Origin: Rubripirellula sp.
GTDB lineage: Bacteria > Planctomycetota > Planctomycetia > Pirellulales > Pirellulaceae
Assembly: GCA_029287555.1 (NCBI GenBank)
Contig: JARFQX010000532.1
Span: forward strand, 1 to 6,255
DNA length: 6,255 nt
Reading direction: 5' to 3'
Each line of letters starts with the position of its first letter. Position 1 is the stretch's first letter. The notes beneath the pieces were generated by a model. It made no database searches and had not been told where the DNA came from. It saw only the letters and a list, made by a program, of their open reading frames with translations. A program made the position numbers and the translations under genes. Below, one piece after another: positions 1 to 6,255 of the stretch.

Positions 1-348
1 GGCTGATGAAAAAGTTCGAATTGTGGGGGTGGGTCCGTACGGGTCGGGCATCTTTCCTTTGATTGCCCTGAAAGGGCCGAAACATCGCATCCAGGGCAGC
101 GGCCTTGTTCTTGCCCACATCCTTTGATGCCGAAGGTATCACAGATATCAGCCGTAGGCTTTCGGCTTCGCGTCGGCTGGACGCACAAGCCACAAGCCAT
201 GCCAAAACGGGGTACGATTTCTTCCGTGATGGTGCTTCGTCTATCATCTGACTGCTCAACCACCAGAATTGAGATGTCGGGTTTCTTTATCGGCTCACTT
301 CAGCAATCCCGTCACGGAAACCACCGCAGCAAATCCATTCAAGCAACG
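1..348. other. Upstream intergenic region, no supported gene
   Basis: No convincing gene lies here. A + strand frame is open from base 2 to a TGA at 125-127, but its 41 residues carry no recognisable domain, and the part around residues 20-40 coincides with the hairpin repeat described separately. It could be the tail of a gene beginning outside the window, but more likely it is a translated repeat. The frame of the following gene stays open back to a TTG at 124, yet those 75 extra residues are basic, low in hydrophobicity and unlike a secreted protein. A weak TATCAT box at 242-247 could serve the downstream lipoprotein gene, but no good -35 accompanies it. Confidence 0.6.
60..170. repeat. 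Degenerate planctomycete-type intergenic hairpin repeat (putative)
   Basis: Small inverted repeats follow one another. GCCCT-GAA-AGGGC at 65-77 is a perfect 5-bp stem with a 3-base loop. CAGGGC-AGCG-GCCTTG at 92-107 is a 6-bp stem with one G-T wobble. AGCC-GTA-GGCT at 150-160 is a 4-bp stem next to GATATC at 144-149. From memory, intergenic sequences with a similar order (CCTGAAAGGGC, then CAGGGC...GCCCTG, then a 'cacagatatcagcc' segment) recur widely in planctomycete genomes and are often mis-called as short ORFs. This copy would be a diverged one. The hairpins are directly visible; membership in a repeat family is recollection and cannot be tested from one copy. Confidence 0.4.
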
Positions 349-3330
349 ATGAACATCAAACGGCCAGCATCGTGTTTGAGCATCATGCTCGCCGGCAGCT
401 TGGTGCTAGCCGGTTGCCAAGGCAAATCCGAACACCCTGTGTCCTCCGACTCGGTAACGCAAACCGACTCGGCAACGGCAAGCGAGCCTGTTGCTGCGGG
501 TCCGGTCGCAACGGATCACTTGCAGGCGGCTCGTCGTAAGCTTCTGATTCTCGATTTCGACGCTGCAGCCGCAGCGGCCAATCGGGCGCTGCTGCAAGAT
601 CCTGATGACGCCGACGCGAAGCTGGTCGCCGCCAGGGCCGAGGCTGGCCGACGAAACCATCAGCTTGCGGCAGACTTGGCTGGTTCGATCGAAATCAAGT
701 CAAGACTTGGACAACGGGCGGTCGAGCTTCACTACCAGCAGTTGGTGGAATTAGGCCAAATCTCGGCGGCAGCCGATGTGATCCTGGCAGCGCAGCAAGT
801 GGTCCCGGACGTGCCCGATTGGCATCACCGCGCGTGGGAACTGCTCAACCGCGTGGGGCGCCGCGAGGAGGCTTCGCTGCAAGCCGAGGCCCTGTGCCGC
901 GCCGGCCAGGCGAATGAACCGGAATTGCATTCACTGGTTCGACGCACTCGCTGTTTCCCATTCCAGCTGGCCGAAGGAACCGATCCAGCAAGGCATTTTG
1001 CACCGGGCCTGGGGATGGCACGATGGTACTTCAGCCAAGACGACTATGCAGCGGCGTTAGCTGAGTTGTCGTCTCAGAGTCAGGTGGGTTTCGAATCAGC
1101 GGCGGCCTGCGCACTGTACGGCCGCCTTTTGGCCGAGACTCAGAACTTTGAGGAGATTTCAACGTGGCACGTCAAGTGTGACGATCAAGTCCGAGCACTG
1201 GGCGATTACTGGGCAGCGCTCGGCGTATTCTTCTACGACCAACGTCAGTTCGAGGCTTCCGCCCGTGCCCTGTTGGAGTCGGTTTATCGGAATCCGACCG
1301 ACCGACTCTCTTTCCAGCGGCTCTCGAAAGTTTTTTACACCCTCCAGCGGCCCGAAGACGGTCAAATGTTCCGCGACCGTGGCATCAACGTCGCCAATAC
1401 GGAAAGATTTTCGGACGCAATCCTCGACGCCGAGGACGACGACGATGCCAGCATGCGGATGTCGCTGGCCAAGGAGTTGGCGGCACTGGGTAGGCCATTT
1501 GAAACCTTGGCCTGGACCATTTCGCTGGCTCCACCGTCGAGTTTGGAGTGGTCCAAGATCGAACGCCAGCGGGAAGAACTGGCGAGGTCCGAACGGGTTC
1601 GTATGATGGCGTCCGAGTCATCCTTGATTGGGATTCCCATCGAAGACTTCCGACTCGATGCGGCGATGCAGTTGCTTCACGCCCCGGAGAGGGTGGTCAC
1701 CAATACGCGTGACCGTGCCGAAATTCTGGCTCGCCCGCGCTTGGTCAACGTTGCCGGGCGCGTTGGCATCGATTTCCAATGGCATCGGGACATCGAATTT
1801 GATCCTTCGATCATTCCGATTCATGAGTCGGTTGGCGGTGGTATCGCTGTTTTGGATTATGACCTGGACGGCTGGCCCGACGCCTATTTCGCCCAAGGCT
1901 CGGGCGATCCCCCCACCGACCAATGCACGCGTTCCAATGTGCTGCTCAGGAATCTGGACGGCCAGTTTGTCGAAACAACCGCCGCCGCGGAGGCCCGGGA
2001 CTACAACTACTCGTCGGGGCTTGCCGCTGGCGATGTCAACCAGGACGGTTTTCCAGACCTTTGGCTGGGAAGCCTCGGGCACAATCGGTTGCTGATCAAC
2101 AATGGTGATGGCACGTTCCGAGACATCACCGACCGGCTTGGGCAAGTTGACGATCGGTTTACCTCGTCATTGGCGATTGCAGACATCAACGGTGACACCC
2201 TTCCGGATCTCTTTGAAACAAATTACATCGCAATGGAAGGCGGCTTCGTCGTCACCGAATTCGAACCGGACGGCACGCCGGTGATGCCCGGACCACTGAG
2301 CCACTTTTCTGGCATGGACCGTTGGTGGGAAAATCGGGGTGATGGAAGTTTTCAAATGCGCGACATCACCCTCGAGGTCGCTTTGCCGGGTACATCGCTG
2401 GGAATCATCGTCACCGATTTTGACGCCGATGGCGACAACGACGTGTTTGTGGGAAACGATATTCGAGCCAATCACCTGCTGGTTCATTCCGGCGGCAACC
2501 GCTTTGTGAACGTGGCCGACGTCAAGGGAGTGGCCAACGGCTACCAGGGCATTCCAAACGGATGCATGGGCATTTCAGCAGCCGATTTCAACCGGGATGG
2601 GCTGATTGATCTGCACATCACCAACTTCAACAACGAGTCGGCAAACCTTTACATTCAAACCGCCGGCGGTCTGTTCTCGGACGTCGCTATCCGATACGGA
2701 CTCGACAAGCTGACCGACCCAATGGTCGGTTTCGGCACCAAGTCGATTGACATCGATCGAAACGGCTGGCTCGATCTCATCGTGACCAACGGGCACATTT
2801 TTGATACGCGAGTTTTCGGTGAGCCATTTTTTCAGATGCCGCCCCAGATATTGATGGGTACGGCGAATCGATTCGAGTTGACCGATGTGGACGACGATAG
2901 CGGCTATTGGGATGGAGCCTACCTGGGCCGATCGATGGCGAGTATCGACTTCGATCGCAACGGGACAATGGATCTGCTGATTGGGCACCTGGATCAGCCT
3001 GTCGCGCTGTTGGAAAACCAGACAAAAAGTGACGGCAGCTGGATTCAATTGGAACTGGTCGGCACCCAGAGCGAACGCGACGCGATCGGCGCGCGAGTCG
3101 TCGTCAACGCAGGGGGTCAGAATTGGACTCAATGGGTCACCGCCGGCGACGGCTATTTCTGCAACGACCAGCCCGTCTTGGACTTCGGATTGGGGCAGGC
3201 TCAACAGGTCGATCGCGTGGAGGTTTTCTGGCCCGGCGGCGACACACAGACGTTCCAGGGCCTCCAGCCGGGTAGCCGATATCTGATTGTCCAGGGAGAC
3301 CCTGAAGCAGTGATGCGTATTGGTGGCTGA
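349..3330 (+). CDS. TPR / FG-GAP (VCBS-like) / ASPIC-UnbV domain lipoprotein, CRTAC1-like
   Basis: A complete 993-residue exported lipoprotein of unknown biochemical role. ATG 349 is chosen because it is followed directly by a signal peptide: basic MNIKR start, hydrophobic core at residues 10-20, and lipobox L20-A-G-C23. The frame is open further upstream to TTG 124, but that would bury the signal. No clear ribosome site precedes the ATG. Residues 24-56 are a Ser/Thr/Ala-rich linker. Residues about 58-430 are helical TPR-like repeats, with the block DYWAALG (286-292) to NPTD (315-318) shared with the downstream paralog. Residues about 500-880 contain seven calcium-loop motifs of the type DxDxDG/DxNxDG starting at D503, D562, D612, D690, D746, D801 and D867, typical of FG-GAP/VCBS beta-propellers. 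Residues about 905-980 match ASPIC/UnbV (IGARV from 913, a GDGYF segment, WPGG at 961-964). Family knowledge: FG-GAP plus UnbV is the core of animal CRTAC1. A calcium-stabilised surface or periplasmic binding protein is inferred. Confidence 0.92.
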   Translation: MNIKRPASCLSIMLAGSLVLAGCQGKSEHPVSSDSVTQTDSATASEPVAAGPVATDHLQAARRKLLILDFDAAAAAANRALLQDPDDADAKLVAARAEAGRRNHQLAADLAGSIEIKSRLGQRAVELHYQQLVELGQISAAADVILAAQQVVPDVPDWHHRAWELLNRVGRREEASLQAEALCRAGQANEPELHSLVRRTRCFPFQLAEGTDPARHFAPGLGMARWYFSQDDYAAALAELSSQSQVGFESAAACALYGRLLAETQNFEEISTWHVKCDDQVRALGDYWAALGVFFYDQRQFEASARALLESVYRNPTDRLSFQRLSKVFYTLQRPEDGQMFRDRGINVANTERFSDAILDAEDDDDASMRMSLAKELAALGRPFETLAWTISLAPPSSLEWSKIERQREELARSERVRMMASESSLIGIPIEDFRLDAAMQLLHAPERVVTNTRDRAEILARPRLVNVAGRVGIDFQWHRDIEFDPSIIPIHESVGGGIAVLDYDLDGWPDAYFAQGSGDPPTDQCTRSNVLLRNLDGQFVETTAAAEARDYNYSSGLAAGDVNQDGFPDLWLGSLGHNRLLINNGDGTFRDITDRLGQVDDRFTSSLAIADINGDTLPDLFETNYIAMEGGFVVTEFEPDGTPVMPGPLSHFSGMDRWWENRGDGSFQMRDITLEVALPGTSLGIIVTDFDADGDNDVFVGNDIRANHLLVHSGGNRFVNVADVKGVANGYQGIPNGCMGISAADFNRDGLIDLHITNFNNESANLYIQTAGGLFSDVAIRYGLDKLTDPMVGFGTKSIDIDRNGWLDLIVTNGHIFDTRVFGEPFFQMPPQILMGTANRFELTDVDDDSGYWDGAYLGRSMASIDFDRNGTMDLLIGHLDQPVALLENQTKSDGSWIQLELVGTQSERDAIGARVVVNAGGQNWTQWVTAGDGYFCNDQPVLDFGLGQAQQVDRVEVFWPGGDTQTFQGLQPGSRYLIVQGDPEAVMRIGG

Positions 3331-3578
3331 CCGGAAGCTGTCGGGCGCGCTGCTACGTCGCGGGCAGGATTCCTGCGTTCGAATTGGCAATCGTCACCCG
3401 CATCGGGGAGCTTTCGACGGTCCGTCTCGATCTCATCATCGGTGCACCTACTGGGTTTGCGAACCCGATGGCGGTATACTACGATTCGAGGTGGGCCGGC
3501 GCCATGGGTAGGCAATTCGGCTCGATGCATCGCAATGATGACTGATATTCATGCGCCCCTTTGTGACAGGTTTAAGAA
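3331..3578. other. Intergenic region between the first large and the small lipoprotein genes
   Basis: The 248 bases hold no supported gene. They contain a short hairpin GCAGG-ATT-CCTGC (3364-3376) 33 bases after the stop codon but without a following T-run, a second hairpin GGGTT-TGCG-AACCC (3453-3466), and a TATACT box at 3475-3480. The length and the promoter-like box suggest that the small lipoprotein gene can be transcribed independently of the upstream gene. Confidence 0.5.
3452..3480 (+). promoter_or_regulatory. Weak sigma70-like promoter candidate upstream of the small lipoprotein
   Basis: TATACT at 3475-3480 matches the TATAAT -10 consensus at five of six positions. The segment 17 bases upstream (TGGGTT, 3452-3457) is a poor -35. 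The spacer overlaps a perfect 5-bp inverted repeat, GGGTT-TGCG-AACCC (3453-3466), which could be an operator or chance. Transcription would start near 3487, leaving a leader of about 90 bases before ATG 3579. Confidence 0.28.
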
Positions 3579-3779
3579 ATGAAGAATCTCACATCTTTCC
3601 TTCTGGCTGCAATCTTCTGCTTCGTCGGGCTCGCTTTGTCGGGCTGCGGCGAGAGGGGGAACACCGTCGTCGAAGGCACTGGCGCCGAGACCGAGACTGG
3701 GGATGCAGTATTGCAGTCCCAGGATCAGATGGATTCCTACGAAGCGGAAATGCAAAAGGCCATGTCTCAGGGACGGTAG
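3579..3779 (+). CDS. Small acidic lipoprotein, 66 residues, function unknown
   Basis: A tiny predicted lipoprotein. The start is well fixed: an in-frame TAA at 3573-3575 lies just ahead of ATG 3579, and ACAGG (3566-3570) gives a modest ribosome site about 8 bases upstream. The signal peptide has K2, a strongly hydrophobic stretch at residues 7-20, and lipobox L20-S-G-C23. The mature chain is only 44 residues: a Gly/Glu/Thr-rich flexible stretch (about 24-42), then a Gln/Met/Glu-rich tail (about 45-66), probably helical, containing YEAEM. It is acidic, with nine Asp/Glu against three Arg/Lys. No catalytic motif or known domain is seen. It lies between two large paralogous lipoproteins on the same strand, so it may work with them or simply be a neighbour. 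I recall similar short lipoproteins ending in Tyr/Glu/Met-rich tails in planctomycetes, but cannot name a family. Confidence 0.8.
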   Translation: MKNLTSFLLAAIFCFVGLALSGCGERGNTVVEGTGAETETGDAVLQSQDQMDSYEAEMQKAMSQGR

Positions 3780-3806
3780 CTCGTTTGCCGTTGTTGGTAG
3801 TCAAGC

Positions 3807-3859
3807 ACGCCCTTCATGTCGTCCAGTCGTGAGGGGCGTTTGCGTGCGCTCGTTTTTTT
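3807..3859 (+). terminator. Possible transcription terminator after the small lipoprotein
   Basis: ACGCCCTTCA (3807-3816) can pair with TGAGGGGCGT (3830-3839) to form a 10-bp stem with a single G-T wobble and a 13-base loop. A run of seven T bases follows at 3853-3859. The T-run sits 13 bases beyond the stem rather than immediately after it, so this is not a textbook intrinsic terminator. The hairpin starts 27 bases after the small gene's stop codon, which suits termination or 3'-end protection. It could also attenuate transcription into the next gene, whose ATG is at 3902. Confidence 0.38.
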
Positions 3860-3901
3860 CTGTTCGGTTGTTCTTGCTAGCGAGTCATCGGCTCCGGCCC
3901 C

Positions 3902-6255
3902 ATGATTCGATTCTTGATTTTGATGTTTGCGTTGGCCGCCCCGCTGGTCATCGGGTGCGGGCAGGAGACTTCATCGCTGTCGGACCACCGCGACGCTGTG
4001 CAAGGCAAAGCGGCCGCGTCGACGCTTGAGTCGCAGCCGGTGCCCAACGTCAATCCGCAAGATAGTCGTCACGGTAACGGGCTGAAGCGGGAGGCGATGA
4101 TGGCCGCCGCGGATCGGTTGGCCGAGCAAGGCAGGTTTGCCGAAGCCGCTTCGCAGCTCAAACCATTGCTGGTGCTGCAGCCCGGCGACGTTGAAGTGCT
4201 GTTCATGTTGGCCAATCTGAAAGCGGCCGAAGGTGATTTCGCCTCAGCCGTTGAGCTTCTGGACAGCATTCCTAGCGACCATCCCGAGGCGGGCCTTGCC
4301 GCCCTGGGACAATCGGCCCAGTGGTGCATGGAGCTAGAACGATACGACCAGGCCGAGCGTCGTTACCAGCAAGTGCTCCAGCGGGTTCCCGATGCGGCGC
4401 CGGCGCGACGCCAACTCGCCTACTTGTTGAATTGCCAGGGCAGGCGACACGAAGCGGCCGTCCACCTTCATCGGCTGTGCAAGCTCGGCAACGTTCGCCA
4501 AGACGAGTTGCATTCACTGATCGTACTAAGCCACGCGATGTACGATGACCCCAGCGAAAGGGGCGTGGATCGTGGTAGCGGGGTAGCCTACGCGCCGATT
4601 GGCGCAGCGGGAATCGCTAGGAAGTATTTTACCGATGGGAAGTTTGCCGAAGCGGCGAACGAGATCCACGATCTGGTCGCCGGCGGCAACACGCCACCGG
4701 CGGTCGTCGCGTTGTACGGGCGGGCTGTTGTCGAAGCCCAGGATGACGAACGTTTCCGCTGGTGGCTGACGAAGACCGATGAACAAACCAAAGAGTTTGC
4801 AGATTATTGGGCAGCTCTGGGCACATATCTGATCAGCCAACGCCGTTTCTCCGAAGCGACGCGGGCGCTGCTCGAAGCCGTCGACCGTGACCCCACCGAC
4901 CTGAATTCTTTGGGGCGGTTGGTTCAGACCTTTTTGACACTCGGGGACCAGGCGACATCCGAACGGTGGTTCCAGCGCTGGTCGGCCCTCAACGAGGCGG
5001 TCAAGGCGAACAACCGGGTCAGTGATTCAAATCCCCCGGACCCCGACAAGATCGCGGAACTTGCTAATCGGCTGGACGATCTCGATCGGCCACTGGAGGC
5101 TCTGCTTTGGCGGTCGATCGAAGCTCACTTTCGAGGCACGCTGGAATCCGAACTACCCCGGTTGAATGTCCAACGTCGAGCATTGGTGTCGTCACAGCAA
5201 GGTTTTCCATCTCGGTCGCATCGGCTTTGCGACGTTGATCCCGGTGAGTTTCCGATGCCCGAGATCAAAGTTGCGGCCAGCGCGGCGATTCCCTCGCGCC
5301 GGCCGCCTAGGTCGCAGCCGATCGCGACACCGGCCAGCTTCGCCAACGTGGCCGAAGCGATCGGGTTGGATCACGCCTACCAGGTGGCAGCCCAACCGCA
5401 GCGCAATGGCTTTGCGATCTACCAGACGTACGGTGGTGCCGTGGTCGTTCTGGACTATGACCAGGATGGGAGGAGCGATTTGTACTTTGCCCAAGGTGGA
5501 TCGGACCCGCCAGACTTTCAAGCAGCGCAAACCAATCAACTGCTCCGCAACATCGCAGTACCGCGAGAAACCAAGGCGGCCGCCGCGCGATTGCTAGATG
5601 TGACCGATGTTTCGCGTGCTGCCGACTTCCGATATTCGATGGGGGCCACGGCGGGCGATTGGAACCAGGATGGGTTTCCCGACCTTTACGTTGCCAACCT
5701 GGGCGCCGATAGCCTGTTGATCAACAACGGAGACGGCAGCTTCACGCATCGACCCATCGTTGCGCCGTCGGACGACCATCGCGTGCCCACTTCCGTGGCC
5801 ATGGCCGATCTGACCGGCGATCACCTTCCGGACATCTTGGAACTTGCCTACGTCGACGACCCCAAGATGATCCTGTTGCCCAAGAGAAACGACCGAGGCG
5901 AAGTGCTCAACGCGCTCTCGCCCCTGCAATTCGATCCGGGGCACGACCGAATTTGCGAAAACGATGGTCGCGGCGGAACCTCGATCAAGCCACTGGCGAC
6001 CGACGTGAAGGATATTCGCACCGGGCTGGGAGTGGTCGTCACGGACATTCTGGATGACCGGCCGGGGAACGAAATCTTTGTCGGCAACGACCTGTATCCC
6101 GATCAGTTGTGGATCACCGACCCGACAACCGGTTCAAGATCGGATGTCGCGCCGGCAACCGGTTGTGCCTTCGGGATTCGCGGATCCAAGACGGCTTCGA
6201 TGGGAATTGCGGCGGGAGACTTTGATCACAGCGGAACCATCGACCTGCACATCAC
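3902..6255 (+). CDS. TPR / FG-GAP lipoprotein, paralog of the first gene (3' end outside window)
   Basis: An open frame of 784 codons with no stop before the window edge. ATG 3902 is the only ATG between the in-frame TAG at 3878-3880 and the signal peptide. No ribosome site is evident. The signal peptide is short (R3, hydrophobic 4-17) with lipobox V16-I-G-C19. Residues 20-60 form a polar linker. TPR-like helices cover about 64-165 and 235-350; the DYWAALG (301-307) to DPTD (330-333) block is 20/33 identical to residues 286-318 of the first gene. Calcium-loop FG-GAP motifs begin at D518, D586, D636 and D773. A fourth position at D715 is degenerate (DILDDRPGNE lacks the DxDxDG pattern). Matching landmarks in the two proteins are offset by 15 residues from the TPR block to the first loop, then by 24-27, so they are colinear paralogs. 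By analogy about 236 residues remain outside, including two more loops and an ASPIC/UnbV domain. Function unknown; surface or periplasmic binding is inferred. Confidence 0.92.
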   Translation, partial: MIRFLILMFALAAPLVIGCGQETSSLSDHRDAVQGKAAASTLESQPVPNVNPQDSRHGNGLKREAMMAAADRLAEQGRFAEAASQLKPLLVLQPGDVEVLFMLANLKAAEGDFASAVELLDSIPSDHPEAGLAALGQSAQWCMELERYDQAERRYQQVLQRVPDAAPARRQLAYLLNCQGRRHEAAVHLHRLCKLGNVRQDELHSLIVLSHAMYDDPSERGVDRGSGVAYAPIGAAGIARKYFTDGKFAEAANEIHDLVAGGNTPPAVVALYGRAVVEAQDDERFRWWLTKTDEQTKEFADYWAALGTYLISQRRFSEATRALLEAVDRDPTDLNSLGRLVQTFLTLGDQATSERWFQRWSALNEAVKANNRVSDSNPPDPDKIAELANRLDDLDRPLEALLWRSIEAHFRGTLESELPRLNVQRRALVSSQQGFPSRSHRLCDVDPGEFPMPEIKVAASAAIPSRRPPRSQPIATPASFANVAEAIGLDHAYQVAAQPQRNGFAIYQTYGGAVVVLDYDQDGRSDLYFAQGGSDPPDFQAAQTNQLLRNIAVPRETKAAAARLLDVTDVSRAADFRYSMGATAGDWNQDGFPDLYVANLGADSLLINNGDGSFTHRPIVAPSDDHRVPTSVAMADLTGDHLPDILELAYVDDPKMILLPKRNDRGEVLNALSPLQFDPGHDRICENDGRGGTSIKPLATDVKDIRTGLGVVVTDILDDRPGNEIFVGNDLYPDQLWITDPTTGSRSDVAPATGCAFGIRGSKTASMGIAAGDFDHSGTIDLHI

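Noticed and set aside
124..348. In-frame 75-residue N-terminal extension of the first large lipoprotein from TTG 124
   Set aside because: It would place the clear signal peptide and lipobox inside the protein. The extension is basic and featureless and overlaps the hairpin repeat, so ATG 349 is the better start.
1426..1446. Acidic run D360-A-E-D-D-D-D in the first protein, considered as a metal site
   Set aside because: It lies in the helical half, outside any calcium-loop pattern, and is not conserved in the paralog; probably a surface loop.
1618..2145. Minus-strand open frame of 175 codons
   Set aside because: It is antisense to the linker and first two calcium loops of the first gene and has no recognisable protein features.
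3364..3376. Short hairpin GCAGG-ATT-CCTGC after the first large gene, considered as a terminator
   Set aside because: The stem is only 5 bp and no T-run follows, so an intrinsic terminator cannot be supported.
2575..3390. Long open frame of 271 codons on the minus strand
   Set aside because: It lies opposite the FG-GAP and UnbV domains of the first gene. Its translation shows no domain and its openness follows from the codon bias of the real gene.
3551..3832. Alternative + strand frame overlapping the small lipoprotein
   Set aside because: It starts in the leader and reads Arg-rich sequence out of frame with a clear signal peptide and lipobox; the 3579 frame is the real one.
5166..5597. Plus-strand open frame of 143 codons inside the second large gene
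   Set aside because: The Arg/Pro/Ser-rich translation is a typical off-frame shadow; the frame from 3902 reads through with FG-GAP motifs aligned to the paralog.
1..6255. CRISPR array, tRNA, rRNA, insertion sequence or toxin-antitoxin genes
   Set aside because: Reading both strands showed no regularly spaced direct repeats, tRNA-like folds, transposase motifs or small paired genes of that type.

Overview
The window looks like planctomycete DNA, probably Rhodopirellula/Pirellula-like. This is inferred from moderately GC-rich sequence, long secreted lipoproteins without clear Shine-Dalgarno sequences, the TPR + FG-GAP + ASPIC/UnbV protein family that is expanded in that phylum, and an intergenic repeat remnant of a type I associate with planctomycetes. 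No marker gene or RNA gene is present, so the taxonomy is an inference.

Layout, all on the + strand. 1-348 has no convincing gene; 60-170 holds small hairpins resembling a decayed intergenic repeat. 349-3330 encodes a complete 993-residue lipoprotein: signal peptide and lipobox, TPR-like helical half, seven calcium-loop FG-GAP/VCBS-type motifs, and a C-terminal ASPIC/UnbV domain. 3331-3578 is intergenic with a weak promoter candidate. 3579-3779 encodes a 66-residue acidic lipoprotein. 3780-3901 contains a 10-bp hairpin followed by a T-tract. 3902 to the window end is an open frame of 784 codons. It is a second lipoprotein, paralogous and colinear with the first, cut by the window edge inside its fifth FG-GAP motif.

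All three genes carry lipoprotein signal peptides, so the locus is a cluster of envelope proteins: two large, similar ones around one tiny one. The large pair most likely arose by duplication. Spacing between matching landmarks is constant (offset +15 residues from the TPR block to the first calcium loop) and then drifts to +24, +25 and +27 through small insertions. The biochemical role of this family in bacteria is unknown. The visible parts (TPR scaffold, calcium-stabilised beta-propeller, UnbV domain) suggest protein-protein or ligand binding at the cell surface or in the periplasm rather than catalysis. I see no mobile element, CRISPR array, tRNA, rRNA or defence system.
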